A stretch of DNA of 64,000 nt from AP-15 sp963736715 (GCA_963736715.1 CAVTQA010000016.1:134604-198603), one strand, 5' to 3'; positions 19,022-28,189 are shown, counted from the stretch's first letter. The notes: a model not told the origin generated them from the letters alone. Program-made: numbers and translations.

Positions 19022-19639
19022 TCAGCGGGAATAATACTCGATGACCAGATTGGGCTCCATCGACACCGGGTAAGGCACGTCGGTGGGCTTGGGTGCGCGG
19101 ATAAACCGGCCCCGCATATGGTCGTGGTCGATCTCGAGATAATCAGGGACGTCGCGCTCGCCGGACCCGGACGCCTCGAGGACGAGCGCCATCTGTTTCG
19201 CCTTCGCCGTCAGCTCGACGGTGTCGCCGTCGCGGACCGTGTAGGACGGAATATTGATGCGCCGGCCGTTGACGAGCACGTGCCTGTGGTTGACGAGCTG
19301 ACGCGCGGCAAACGGCGTCGGCACAAACTTCATGCGATAGACGACCGCGTCGAGCCGCCGCTCGAGCAGCTCGATCAGATTGTCGCCGGTGTCGCCGCGC
19401 CGCCGCACCGCCTCGGCATAGAGCCGGCGGAACTGGCGCTCGCCGATATTGGCGTAGTAGCCCTTCAGCTTCTGCTTGGCGGCGAGCTGCGTGCCGAAAT
19501 CCGAAGGCTTTTTGCGCCGCTGCCCATGCTGCCCCGGACCGTATTCGCGCCGGTTGAGCGGGCTTTTCGGCCGTCCCCACAAATTCACCTGGAGGCGCCG
19601 GTTAATCTTGTATTTCGGTTCCTGACGCTTGCTGCTCAT
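19022..19639 (-). CDS. rpsD: 30S ribosomal protein S4
   Basis: Primary 16S rRNA-binding protein of the small subunit. The 205-residue product matches the family over its length: SKRQEPKYKINRRLQVNLWG at the N-terminus, GQHGQRRKKPSDFG, YYANIGERQFRRLYAEA, the S4 RNA-binding domain LERRLDAVVYRMKFVPT...NHRHVLVNGRRINIPS, and the usual PNLVIEYYSR end. The start is an ATG. It stands alone, as often in alphaproteobacteria, rather than in the alpha operon with rpoA. Confidence 0.97.
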   Translation of the reverse strand: MSSKRQEPKYKINRRLQVNLWGRPKSPLNRREYGPGQHGQRRKKPSDFGTQLAAKQKLKGYYANIGERQFRRLYAEAVRRRGDTGDNLIELLERRLDAVVYRMKFVPTPFAARQLVNHRHVLVNGRRINIPSYTVRDGDTVELTAKAKQMALVLEASGSGERDVPDYLEIDHDHMRGRFIRAPKPTDVPYPVSMEPNLVIEYYSR

Positions 19640-19712
19640 CAGAGTTAAATTCCGGTTCGATTGCGTCGAACTATAGTCGGGACTTGGCCAAAGTCAAATC
19701 CGCGCCGGGCAA

Positions 19713-19849
19713 ACCCTCACCCGCCTCGCTGCGCTCGGCACCCTCTCCCGCGGTGCAGGAGAGGGGCTATGAGGCGCATAATCTCAAAGCTCCTCTCCCG
19801 CACCGCGGGAGAGGGGGGACCAAGCCCGAAGGGCTTGGTGGGTGAGGGT
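19713..19849. repeat. Intergenic palindromic repeat, copy 1
   Basis: The element is bounded by ACCCTCACCC (19713-19722) and GGGTGAGGGT (19840-19849), an exact inverted pair. Inside are CCCTCTCCCGCGG...GGAGAGGGG and CTCCTCTCCCGC...GCGGGAGAGGGG hairpins. It lies between rpsD and typA. The CCCTCACCC and CCCTCTCC cores also appear in the copies at about 45.1-45.3 and 50.9-51.0 kb, which are closer to each other than to this one. Confidence 0.78.
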
Positions 19850-19861
19850 AACACGCACCTG

Positions 19862-21688
19862 CTACTCCGCGGCGGCGGCAGCGCGGCTGGCGCGCCTGCG
19901 GTCGTTGGGATCGAGCAGCCGCTTGCGCAGGCGGATCGATTGCGGGGTGACCTCGACGAGCTCGTCATCGGCGAGATAAGCGATCGCCTGTTCCAGGGTC
20001 ATGACCTGCGGCGGGGTCAGCCGCACGGCTTCATCCTTGGCGGTGGTGCGAATATTGGTCAGCTGCTTCCCCTTTAGCGGATTGACGTCCAGATCGTTGC
20101 CGCGGCTGTGGGCGCCGATGATCATTCCTTGATAGACTTGGGTCCCGGGGTCCACGAACATCGGGCCGCGCTCCTCGAGGTTCCACAGCGCGTAAGCGAT
20201 TGCGGCGCCATTCGCGTTCGACACCAGGACGCCGTTGCGGCGTCCCTCGATCAGCCCCTTGAAGGGCGCGTAGCCGTGAAAGAGACGGCTCATCACCCCG
20301 GTGCCGCGGGTATCGGCGAGAAACTCTCCCTGGTAGCCGATGAGGCCGCGCGTCGGGCCAAGAAAAGTGAGGCGAAGCTTGCCGCCGCCGGAGGGCCGCA
20401 TCTGCTGCATTTCCGCTTTGCGGCGGCTCATCTTCTCGACGACGACACCAGCGAATTCCTCGTCGACGTCGACCACCACCTCTTCGATCGGCTCGAGCCG
20501 CCGAGCCGCCACCGGATCGGTCGTGAACAACACGCGCGGGCGCGAGATCGACAATTCGAAGCCTTCGCGCCGCATCGTCTCGATCAACACGCCGAGCTGC
20601 AACTCGCCGCGGCCGGCGACCTCGAACGCATCCTTTTCCGTGCTCTCGCCGACTCGGATCGCGACATTGCCCTCGGCTTCGCGAAACAGGCGCTCGCCGA
20701 TCATGCGCGACGTGACCTTGGTTCCCTCGCGCCCGGCGAGCGGGCTGTCATTGACCGAAAACGTGATCGCCAATGTCGGCGGGTCGATCGGATCGGCGGC
20801 GAGCGGCGTTGTGACCTCGGGGGCACAGATCGTGTCCGCGACGGTCGTCAGGGCGAGCCCGGCGACGGCGATGATGTCGCCCGCCCGGGCCTCCTCGATC
20901 GGCCGCCGGTCGAGCCCGCGAAACGCCTGCAATTTGGTCAGCCGCGCCTGCTCGATCACCCGGCCGTCGCGGCCCAGGGATTTCACCGGCATATTGAGGC
21001 GCGCCACCCCCGAATGAATGAGGCCGGTCAGCACCCGGCCGAGATAGGGGTCGTAATCGAGCGTCGTCGCCAGCATCGAAAACGGTGCGTCGGGATCGGC
21101 CTGCGGCCGCGGGACATGCGCCACGATCAGCTCGAAAAGCGGCGACAAATCTTTGCGCGGCTCATCGAAAGCGGCGGTCGCCCAGCCTTGGCGGCCGGAC
21201 GCAAAAACCGTCGGGAAGTCGAGCTGCGCCTCGGTAGCGTCGAGCGCCGCGAACAGATCGAAGATCTCGTTGTGGACCGCCTGAGGGCGGGCGTCGGCCC
21301 GGTCGACCTTGTTGATCACGACGATCGGCCTCAAGCCCTGGGTCAAAGCCTTTCCGACCACAAATTTGGTCTGCGGCATCGGGCCGTCGGCGGCGTCTAC
21401 CAATACCAGAACCCCGTCAACCATGCTGAGGATGCGCTCGACCTCGCCGCCGAAATCGGCGTGGCCGGGCGTGTCGACGATATTGATCCGGACGTCCCGC
21501 CAGACCACCGAGGTGCATTTGGCAAGGATCGTGATGCCGCGCTCGCGTTCGAGCTCGTTCGAATCGAGCGCGCGCTCGGCAACCTGTTGGTTGGCGCGGA
21601 AAGCGCCGCTCTGGCGCAGCATCGCGTCGACCAGGGTCGTCTTGCCATGGTCGACATGGGCGATGATCGCGATGTTGCGAATGTCCAT
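19862..21688 (-). CDS. typA: Ribosome-associated translational GTPase TypA/BipA
   Basis: Translation-factor GTPase needed for ribosome assembly and stress adaptation at low temperature. G-domain motifs are AHVDHGKTTL (residues 10-19), RGITI, DTPGHADFGGEVER and NKVDR. Later segments typical of BipA are GRGELQLGVLIETMRREGFE, GLIGYQGEFLADTRGTGVM and the C-terminal TPPQVMTLEQAIAYLADDELVEVTPQSIRLRK. The 608-residue length is normal. The end of the gene is 13 bp from palindromic repeat copy 1. Confidence 0.96.
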   Translation of the reverse strand: MDIRNIAIIAHVDHGKTTLVDAMLRQSGAFRANQQVAERALDSNELERERGITILAKCTSVVWRDVRINIVDTPGHADFGGEVERILSMVDGVLVLVDAADGPMPQTKFVVGKALTQGLRPIVVINKVDRADARPQAVHNEIFDLFAALDATEAQLDFPTVFASGRQGWATAAFDEPRKDLSPLFELIVAHVPRPQADPDAPFSMLATTLDYDPYLGRVLTGLIHSGVARLNMPVKSLGRDGRVIEQARLTKLQAFRGLDRRPIEEARAGDIIAVAGLALTTVADTICAPEVTTPLAADPIDPPTLAITFSVNDSPLAGREGTKVTSRMIGERLFREAEGNVAIRVGESTEKDAFEVAGRGELQLGVLIETMRREGFELSISRPRVLFTTDPVAARRLEPIEEVVVDVDEEFAGVVVEKMSRRKAEMQQMRPSGGGKLRLTFLGPTRGLIGYQGEFLADTRGTGVMSRLFHGYAPFKGLIEGRRNGVLVSNANGAAIAYALWNLEERGPMFVDPGTQVYQGMIIGAHSRGNDLDVNPLKGKQLTNIRTTAKDEAVRLTPPQVMTLEQAIAYLADDELVEVTPQSIRLRKRLLDPNDRRRASRAAAAAE

Positions 21689-21730
21689 TTAATGCAAAAC
21701 CTCACCCGCTCGCGGCGGGGCGTGGGGTCG

Positions 21731-21905
21731 TCAGGCGCGGCCGGCATCGGCCAAGAGTTGTGACAGGCCGACTTCGGGGCGGGCGCCGAAATGGCTGATG
21801 ATTTCGGCAGCGCACAAACTGCCGATCTCGCCGCAAATGGGAAGCGGCAGAGCGCGGGTCAAGCCGTAGAGGAAGCCGCTGGCGTAAAGATCGCCTCGGG
21901 TGTCG
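21731..21905 (-). pseudogene. Duplicated 3' fragment of a PfkB-family (adenosine-type) kinase gene
   Basis: The last 55 or so codons of the kinase at 23341-24336 recur here: GDLYASGFLYGLTRALPLP, CGEIGSLCAAEIISHFGARPEV, then a divergent tail. The nucleotide match is strong but not identical, with third-position changes, so the copies have been separate for some time. The upstream edge shows a small deletion in the DTTGAGD anion-hole motif, leaving DTRGD. Upstream of that the resemblance ends. The fragment lies just after typA and, with the intact gene's 3' end, brackets the TetR/SDR pair. It cannot encode an active kinase. Confidence 0.85.
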
Positions 21906-21926
21906 ACATGCCGATCGATTATCGCT

Positions 21927-22490
21927 CTAACCCGCCGGCAGCGCTTTTCCAAAAACGTCTCGCGCCGCGGCAAGAATTTCGTCGGACAGGGCAGGATCGT
22001 CGACGGCCCGGGCGAGTACCAGAGCGCCGATAATTCCGGCGAGTGTCGCGATCGCGCGGTTGCGCCGGCTCGCCGCGGTGCCGTTCTTGATCAGCTGCGA
22101 GAAACGGTCCAGCTGCTCGCGCAAATGGGCGGTCACGCCGCGTCGAATGCCTTCGCCCTGGCGCACCATTTCGGGACCCAAAGCCGCGACGGCGCAACCA
22201 TCCGCGCGGTTGGCGCGGTGCCGCTCCGACAAATAGTCGGATACGAGATCACCGAGATCCGTGAAGCGGCTCTGTCGCTGCGTGCCCCGCTCGAGTGCAC
22301 GCGCCAGGGCCTCGGCGGCAAGAGCTTCCTTCGATCGGAAATGACCGTAAAAGCCGCCATGCGTGAGACCGGCGCCTTTCATGATCGCGTCGACGCCGAC
22401 GCCGTCAAAGCCTCTCTCGCGAAACATCCGAGAAGCGGTCTCCACGATTCGCCTGCGGTTCTCGGCCGCCTGCTCTCGGCTGACGCGCAT
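21927..22490 (-). CDS. TetR-family transcriptional regulator
   Basis: Probable repressor of the divergent SDR gene. The ATG at 22490 has GGAG five or six bases upstream; an in-frame GTG two codons earlier is less well placed. The N-terminal helix-turn-helix is clear: RRRIVETASRMFRERGFDGVGVDAIMKGAGLTHGGFYGHF (about residues 12-52), with the GLTHGGFYGHF recognition end typical of a TetR subgroup that often controls oxidoreductase genes. The remaining helical region would bind a small ligand, which cannot be predicted. The shared intergenic region holds an inverted ATAAATGAC/GTCATTTAT pair. Confidence 0.88.
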   Translation of the reverse strand: MRVSREQAAENRRRIVETASRMFRERGFDGVGVDAIMKGAGLTHGGFYGHFRSKEALAAEALARALERGTQRQSRFTDLGDLVSDYLSERHRANRADGCAVAALGPEMVRQGEGIRRGVTAHLREQLDRFSQLIKNGTAASRRNRAIATLAGIIGALVLARAVDDPALSDEILAAARDVFGKALPAG

Positions 22491-22496
22491 TGTCAC

Positions 22497-22620
22497 TCCT
22501 TTCTCTCACTCGCCCCCTTGACAGGATAAATGACGTGTATCATAAATAAGATAGGATTACGATCGTCATTTATGAACGAAACCGAACCGAGCTTCAACGT
22601 ATCAGCATGAGGAGTTGGTC
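22497..22620. promoter_or_regulatory. Divergent TetR/SDR control region with promoter and candidate operators
   Basis: On the plus strand TTGACA (22518-22523) is followed after 17-18 bases by CATAAAT (22541-22547), a good promoter for the SDR gene. ATAAATGAC (22526-22534) sits inside this spacer and its exact complement GTCATTTAT lies at 22565-22573. An additional small palindrome, ATGAcgtgtaTCAT (22530-22543), overlaps the -10. These are the natural candidates for binding by the TetR protein. The SDR ribosome site TGAGGAG is at 22608-22614. Confidence 0.6.
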
Positions 22621-23322
22621 ATGACAGACATTCCCTATCGCACCGCTCTGATCATAGGGGCAGGCTCGGGCATCAGCGCATCGGTGGCCCGCGGTTTGGC
22701 GGCGGCTGGTCTCAAGGTTGGGTTGGCGGCGCGCAATATAGAGAAACTGGAGCCGCTCGCCGCCCAAACTCGCGCGCAAACATTCGCCGTTGATGCGACG
22801 GACCCCGCTGCGGTCGCGCGGTTGTTCGACGACGCCGATACGCGGCTCGGCGAGCCCGATATGGTGCTGTACAACGCCAGCGCGCGGGCGCACGGCCCGA
22901 TCGCCGAGCTCGATCCGCAAGCCGTGCGCAAGGCGGTCGAGGTGTCGGCCTATGGCGGATTCCTTGTCGTCCAGCAGGCGGCGCGGCGAATGATACCCCA
23001 CGGTCGCGGCGCCATCCTGCTGACCGGCGCCAGCGCCAGTGTGAAGGGATACCCTCTCTCTGCGGCCTTCGCGATGGGCAAATTTGCCTTGCGTGGTCTG
23101 GCGCAGAGCACCGCGCGCGAGCTCGGGCCGAAGGGCATCCACATCGTCCATTTCGTGATCGACGGTGGAGTGCGCAGCGCGAGGCGGCCGGATCCCGCCG
23201 ACCGGCAGGACAGCACGCTCGACCCAGACGCGATCGCCCAGACCTATCTCGATGTGTTGCGCCAACCGCGCAGCGCTTGGTCCTTGGAGGTCGAGCTTCG
23301 GCCTTGGGTCGAGACCTTCTGA
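22621..23322 (+). CDS. SDR-family oxidoreductase with a non-canonical active site
   Basis: Short-chain dehydrogenase fold. The ATG at 22621 has TGAGGAG with a six-base spacer; a TTG at 22615 is less likely. The Rossmann motif is GAGSGISASVARGLAAAG (about 13-30), and NASA-like YNASARAHG replaces the usual NNAG. The catalytic YxxxK is changed to FAMGK (in SAAFAMGKFALRGLAQS), so the Tyr proton donor is a Phe while the Lys is kept. Similar Phe-containing members are, to my knowledge, a recognised subgroup, so this is not simple decay; the activity may be altered. The gene is divergent from the TetR gene and probably its target. Confidence 0.85.
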   Translation: MTDIPYRTALIIGAGSGISASVARGLAAAGLKVGLAARNIEKLEPLAAQTRAQTFAVDATDPAAVARLFDDADTRLGEPDMVLYNASARAHGPIAELDPQAVRKAVEVSAYGGFLVVQQAARRMIPHGRGAILLTGASASVKGYPLSAAFAMGKFALRGLAQSTARELGPKGIHIVHFVIDGGVRSARRPDPADRQDSTLDPDAIAQTYLDVLRQPRSAWSLEVELRPWVETF

Positions 23323-23340
23323 GCAGCAAATGGAAGGCCG

Positions 23341-24336
23341 TCAGGCGTGGCCCGTTTTCGCGACGAGCTCTGAAAGCTTGACCTCCGGGCGGGCACCGAA
23401 ATGGCTGATGATTTCGGCTGCGCACAAACTGCCGATTTCGCCGCAGACGGGCAGCGGCAGAGCGCGGGTCAAGCCATAGAGGAAGCCGCTGGCGTAAAGA
23501 TCGCCCGCCCCGGTGGTGTCGAGGACGCGCTCAACTGGCGCCGCCGCGATGCGATGCTCGGCTCCATCCGCTAGAACGAGGCTGCCCGCCGCACTGCGGG
23601 TCAGGGCGGCGATCGCGACATGCCCCCGCAGCGCTGCCGCAGCGGCGGCGAAATCATCCGTCTCGTAAAGCGAGCAGATCTCGGCCTCGTTGGCGAAAAG
23701 AATGTCGACATGCCCATCGACGAGGTCGCGGAACGCTGCACGGTGCCGCCCGACGCAGAACGGGTCGGACAGGCTGAGTGCCACCTGGCGGCCCGCCGAA
23801 TGGGCGATTGCCGCGGCTTTGCGAAAGGCCTCCTGCGCGAGCGGCGGGTCGAACAGAAAACCTTCGAGATAAGTGACCTGCGCTGCGGCGATCACGCCGG
23901 GGTCGACGTCGGCGGGCCCGAGCTCGACGCAGGCGCCGAGATAGGTGTTCATCGTGCGCTGCCCGTCGGGGGTCACGAGGATGAGGCAACGCGCTGTGCC
24001 TGGGCCGTGCGTCGCGGCCGGCGTGCCGAAGCGCACCCCGGCCGCGGTAATGTCGTGGCGGTACACCTGGCCGAGAAAGTCGTCGCGCACTTTACCGATA
24101 TAGGCGCCGGTGCCGCCGAGCGAGGCGATCCCGGCCATCGTGTTGCCGGCCGATCCGCCCGATGCCTCGATCGCCGGACCCATCATTCGGTAGAGCGCGT
24201 CCGCCCGGCCCGCGTCGATCAAGGTCATGGTCCCTTTGACGAGCTTCTCCCGAGAGAGAAAATCCTCCTCGGCGTGGGCGATCACGTCGACGATGGCATT
24301 GCCGATACCGACGACATCGATGCTGGCTTGGGTCAT
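23341..24336 (-). CDS. PfkB-family carbohydrate/nucleoside kinase (adenosine kinase-like)
   Basis: Cytosolic kinase of the ribokinase/PfkB fold, 331 residues. VVGIGNAIVDVIA at the start and the SGGSAGNTMAGIASLGGTGAYIGKVRDD segment (PfkB signature 1 region) are followed by LDTTGAGDLYASGFLYGL near residue 280, signature 2 with the catalytic Asp. Close relatives in alphaproteobacteria are annotated as adenosine kinases, but substrate choice among nucleosides and sugars cannot be fixed from sequence alone. Its 3' end is duplicated at 21731-21905. It ends 18 bp from the SDR stop, converging with it. Confidence 0.88.
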   Translation of the reverse strand: MTQASIDVVGIGNAIVDVIAHAEEDFLSREKLVKGTMTLIDAGRADALYRMMGPAIEASGGSAGNTMAGIASLGGTGAYIGKVRDDFLGQVYRHDITAAGVRFGTPAATHGPGTARCLILVTPDGQRTMNTYLGACVELGPADVDPGVIAAAQVTYLEGFLFDPPLAQEAFRKAAAIAHSAGRQVALSLSDPFCVGRHRAAFRDLVDGHVDILFANEAEICSLYETDDFAAAAAALRGHVAIAALTRSAAGSLVLADGAEHRIAAAPVERVLDTTGAGDLYASGFLYGLTRALPLPVCGEIGSLCAAEIISHFGARPEVKLSELVAKTGHA

Positions 24337-24687
24337 TTTGGCTGGATATCGCCCCCGGCAGGAAACCAGCAGCGACTATAACCGGGTTCATGATTTCGAC
24401 AAGACCTCGGGACGAGAGCCGACGGCCGACCCGAAAATCGCCGCAATCGGTAGGCACTATTCAGTTTCATTCAGGAGATCGCGAAGGGGTGGCGCCCCGA
24501 CCCCGCCGAGCAAGGCCGACGATAAACTATCGACAGGTGGCTGTTTTGCTGCGGTTTACGGCGGCCCTTCGCTGTTCCTGCTGGCTGTTTCTGGCTGTTA
24601 TTTCGCCGGCGCCGTTGCTGGAAAAGCGAGGATCTCTGCCATGAAAGCCGGCCTCCCCGCTGTTTCTCCAGCGTGAGATCAGCGATA
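24337..24687. other. Intergenic region, no gene seen
   Basis: These 351 bp lie between the kinase start and the end of glgX. Short open frames exist in several phases but none has a convincing start site or recognisable motif. I see no strong terminator hairpin for glgX beyond weak G/C stems. Confidence 0.6.
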
Positions 24688-26844
24688 TCAGCCAGCTGCG
24701 CCCGCAAGGGCCTCCGGCAGGGTGTCCGATTCGAGCGCGAAGAGCAGCAGCGATCGGCCGGTAACGCCGTAAACCTCCCCGGTCGCGAAAGTGCCCATCT
24801 CGGCGTCCTCGGGGAGGTTGGTGTCGATCAGCAATTGCCAGTGCCAGCCGCCGACCGTTTCCGGCAGGGTGAACTCGACGAGATCGTGGTAACTGTTGAG
24901 CACCATCAGCAGGGTGGCGTCTTCGCCGCGTCGGCGGATGCCGGTCGGCTGGGCGCGGCCATCCATCAGCATGCCAAAACATTCCATGTTCATGTCGCCC
25001 CATTCCTCCGGTTTCATCTCGGCGCCCGAGGCGTTGATCCAAGTCACGTCCTTTACGCCCAGCTCGTCGCTATAGACCCCGGTCAGAAACCGGCTGCGCC
25101 GCAGGATCGGGTATTTGTGGCGCAGCGCCGTCAGCTGCTGCACAAAGCGGATCAGCGACTCGCCCTCTTCCCCGATTTCCCAGTCGACCCAGCTGATCTC
25201 GTTGTCCTGGCAATAGGCGTTGTTGTTGCCTTTTTGCGTCCGCGCAAACTCGTCGCCGGCGAGCAGCATCGGCGTGCCTTGCGACAGCAACAGAGTGCCT
25301 AGGAAGTTGCGCCTCTGACGGGCGCGCAACGTGTTGACTTCCTCGTCGTCGGTCGGGCCTTCAACGCCGCAATTCCACGAGCGGTTGTTGGAATTGCCGT
25401 CCTTGTTGTCCTCGCCATTCGCCTCGTTGTGACGGTCGTTGTAGGAGACCAGATCATTGAGCGTGAACCCGTCATGGGCGGTGATGAAATTGACGCTGGC
25501 CCACGGTTTGCGGCCGCGGTGATTGAAAATGTCGCCCGAGGCGCAAAGGCGCGGAGCAAGCGCGCTCGCCGGGGCCTCGCCGCGCCAGAAGTCGCGCACC
25601 GTATCGCGGAATTTGTCGTTCCACTCGGCCCAGCCCGGCGGGAAGCCGCCCACCTGGTACCCGCCCGGGCCGCAATCCCACGGCTCCGCGATCAGCTTGA
25701 CCGTGCGCAACTCCGGGTCTTGGCAGCAAGCCTTCAGGAACCCGCTCTGATTATCGAAGCCGGTGGCCTGGCGGGCGAGAATCGTGCCGAGATCGAAGCG
25801 GAAGCCGTCGACATGCGTCTCGCCAGCCCAGTAGCGCAGGCTGTCGGTCACCATCTCAATCACCCGCATGTGGTCGAGGTTGAGCGTATTCCCGGTGCCG
25901 GTATCGTTGATGTAGTAGCGCGGCTGATCGGGCAGCAACCGGTAGTAGGAGGCGTTGTCGATGCCCTTGAACGACAAGGTCGGGCCGAGCTGGTTGCCTT
26001 CGGCGGTATGGTTGTACACCACATCGAGAATGACTTCGAGACCGGCCTCGTGTAGTCGCGCCACCATCTCTTTGAATTCGCGCAGGGTCTGCTCGCGCTC
26101 GTGAGCATAGCGCGGATCAGGCGCAAAGAACCCGATTGAATTGTATCCCCAATAGTTGGTCAGCCTCTTGTCGAGCAGCATGCTGTCGTTGATAAAAGTG
26201 TGGATTGGGAGCAGCTCTACCGATGTCACGCCAATCGATTTGATGTATTCTAGGACTTCATTGGACAGACCTTTGTAGGTGCCGCGCCATTCCTCGGGCA
26301 GTTTCGAGTGAAGCTTAGTAAAGCCGCGGAGCTGGAGTTCGTAAACAATTGTGTGCTCCCATGAAACGCCGCGGCGCCCGGCCTCGCCCTTCCAATCGAA
26401 ATTCGGGTCGACGACAACGCATTTCGGCATGAAAGGCGCGCTGTCGCGTTTGTCAAAGGTCGTATCGTCGCCCGATTCGAGCCGATATCCGAAGACCGCG
26501 GGGTTCCACTCCAGATCGCCGAAATGCCCGCGGGCATAAGGGTCAAGCACCAGCTTGTTGGGATTGAAGCGGTGCCCGGCACAAGGCTCGTAGGGGCCGT
26601 GCACGCGATAGCCGTAAATCGATCCGGGATGCACATCCGGCACATAGCCATGCCAGATCTCGTCGGTGAATTCGGGCAGCTCGATGCGCGCTGTCTCGCG
26701 CTTGCCGGTCTCGTCGAAGATGCAGAGCTCGACCCGCGTCGCATTGGCCGAGAACAGCGCGAAATTGACCCCCTCGCCGTCCCAGGTGGCCCCGAGCGGG
26801 TGCGGCAGGCCTTCCCGGATCGGGCTCTTGGAGATGGCGACCAT
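24688..26844 (-). CDS. glgX: Glycogen debranching enzyme GlgX
   Basis: GH13 isoamylase-type enzyme cleaving alpha-1,6 branches of limit dextrins. Residues 10-110 form the N-terminal CBM48-like domain (PLGATWDGEGVNFALFSANA). The catalytic barrel shows DVVYNHTAEG, DGFRFDLGTILAR with the nucleophile Asp, LIAEPWDCGPGGYQVG with the acid/base Glu, and FITAHDGFTLNDLVSYNDRHN. The 718-residue length is normal. No other glycogen gene (glgA, glgB, glgC, glgP) is in the window. The gene may be transcribed with the lactonase-fold gene upstream, with about 120 bp between. Confidence 0.95.
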   Translation of the reverse strand: MVAISKSPIREGLPHPLGATWDGEGVNFALFSANATRVELCIFDETGKRETARIELPEFTDEIWHGYVPDVHPGSIYGYRVHGPYEPCAGHRFNPNKLVLDPYARGHFGDLEWNPAVFGYRLESGDDTTFDKRDSAPFMPKCVVVDPNFDWKGEAGRRGVSWEHTIVYELQLRGFTKLHSKLPEEWRGTYKGLSNEVLEYIKSIGVTSVELLPIHTFINDSMLLDKRLTNYWGYNSIGFFAPDPRYAHEREQTLREFKEMVARLHEAGLEVILDVVYNHTAEGNQLGPTLSFKGIDNASYYRLLPDQPRYYINDTGTGNTLNLDHMRVIEMVTDSLRYWAGETHVDGFRFDLGTILARQATGFDNQSGFLKACCQDPELRTVKLIAEPWDCGPGGYQVGGFPPGWAEWNDKFRDTVRDFWRGEAPASALAPRLCASGDIFNHRGRKPWASVNFITAHDGFTLNDLVSYNDRHNEANGEDNKDGNSNNRSWNCGVEGPTDDEEVNTLRARQRRNFLGTLLLSQGTPMLLAGDEFARTQKGNNNAYCQDNEISWVDWEIGEEGESLIRFVQQLTALRHKYPILRRSRFLTGVYSDELGVKDVTWINASGAEMKPEEWGDMNMECFGMLMDGRAQPTGIRRRGEDATLLMVLNSYHDLVEFTLPETVGGWHWQLLIDTNLPEDAEMGTFATGEVYGVTGRSLLLFALESDTLPEALAGAAG

Positions 26845-26965
26845 CGTATTCCCTTATGGTTGGATAAGTCGGCCTAGCCGAACGCGTCGGGTAAACAGCA
26901 CCGGGGCCGGCAAGATCCAAGCCATTACGATGTCGCAGGCGCAGGGCCGATCAGGTGGGGGCCGA

Positions 26966-28189
26966 TCAGGCGGCAGCGAAGACGATCGTGACCGGAGTTC
27001 CGACCTTGACGACCTGACCGGTCGGCGTGAGTTTGCCGGTCGTTTTGTTGACCTGGAACGTCACGATCGTGTCGGAATCCTGGTTGGCGACATAGAGGAA
27101 ATTAGCCGCCGGATCGAGCCCGAAGAAGCGCGGCGTCTTGCCCTGCGTCGGTTCCCAGCCGACCGGGGTCAGGGTGCCCCCGGCGCGATCGACGGCAAAG
27201 ATGACGATGCTGTCGTGCCCGCGGTTCGAGCCATAGACAAAACGCCCCGACGGGGCGACGGCAACCTCCGCCCCGGTATTGTTGCCCGTGAAGCTCGGCG
27301 GGGTCGTGGGGACCACCTGAACGGGTTGCAGCGCGCCGCGCGACGGATCGTAGCGATAGGTCGTCATCGTCGAGTCGAGTTCGTCGATGACGTAGGCATA
27401 AGGCATTACCGGGTGGAAGGCGATATGACGGGGCCCCGCGCCTTCCCGCGTTCCAAGGAACGGCGGGTCGTTCGGCGTCAACTTGCCGGAGGCTGCATCG
27501 AGGTGAAACCCGAAGACGCGATCGAGCCCCTTGTCGGGCACTAGGATGAACCGGCCGGCGGGGTCGAACGGGCAGTCATGCGGGTGCGAGCTCGCCTGTT
27601 CCTTGCGGTTCGGGCCCGGCTCGCCTGGCAACATGGCAAGATCGGTCCGCGTCCCGAGGGTGCCGTCCTTCTCGATCGGCACGACCCCCACTGATCCGGC
27701 GCCGTAATTAGCCGTTACGATGAACCAATTCGTCGGGTCGATCACCAGATAAACCGGGTTTTTGCCGCCGCAGGATTGGCGATTGAGCGGCGTCAGCTGA
27801 CCGGTTTGCTTGTCGATCGCATAGGCGCTGACCTCGTCTAAATCGGCGTGGACCGAGTAGAGAAACCGCGGCTCGCGGTCCAAGGCGAGGAAAGAAGGGT
27901 TGACGATGTTCGGGACCAGCTGCAGATGCGTCCAGACCCCAGAACTCGGGTCCATCCGGTAGACGTTGATGCCCTCTCCTTTCCCTTTCCGCTCGGGCGT
28001 GGTGAAGGCGCCGACATAGACGAAGAGCCCCCGGCCCTGCGGCGCATTCATCCGCGGCTGCGCGCCGGCTCTTTCGCCGCCGAGGACGGCCGGTCCGGCG
28101 ATGGCGAGCGCAGCGGCGCTCTGCAGGACAATTCGCCGGCGGATCTGACCGCCGTAAGGTTTCAATGATTTACCCATTTCCTCCCTCAT
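26966..28189 (-). CDS. Secreted lactonase-family beta-propeller protein
   Basis: The 407-residue protein belongs to the YbhE-type lactonase family (seven-bladed propeller), members of which hydrolyse 6-phosphogluconolactone or muconolactones. It begins with a twin-arginine-like signal (QIRRRIVLQSAAALAIAG), so export of a folded protein is likely, which argues against a cytosolic sugar-phosphate role. Repeated blades are visible: LFVYVGAFTTPERKGKG, PSFLALDREPRFLYSVH, AVAPSGRFVYGSNRGHDSIVIFAVD, and FFGLDPAANFLYVANQDSDTIVTF. The start may be at 28189 or four codons later (28177); a GGGAGGA lies between them and is too close to the second. Confidence 0.85.
   Translation of the reverse strand: MREEMGKSLKPYGGQIRRRIVLQSAAALAIAGPAVLGGERAGAQPRMNAPQGRGLFVYVGAFTTPERKGKGEGINVYRMDPSSGVWTHLQLVPNIVNPSFLALDREPRFLYSVHADLDEVSAYAIDKQTGQLTPLNRQSCGGKNPVYLVIDPTNWFIVTANYGAGSVGVVPIEKDGTLGTRTDLAMLPGEPGPNRKEQASSHPHDCPFDPAGRFILVPDKGLDRVFGFHLDAASGKLTPNDPPFLGTREGAGPRHIAFHPVMPYAYVIDELDSTMTTYRYDPSRGALQPVQVVPTTPPSFTGNNTGAEVAVAPSGRFVYGSNRGHDSIVIFAVDRAGGTLTPVGWEPTQGKTPRFFGLDPAANFLYVANQDSDTIVTFQVNKTTGKLTPTGQVVKVGTPVTIVFAAA

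Noticed and set aside
20108..21763. 551-codon open frame on the plus strand
   Set aside because: Antisense shadow of typA, rich in Arg, His and Asp without any recognisable domain.
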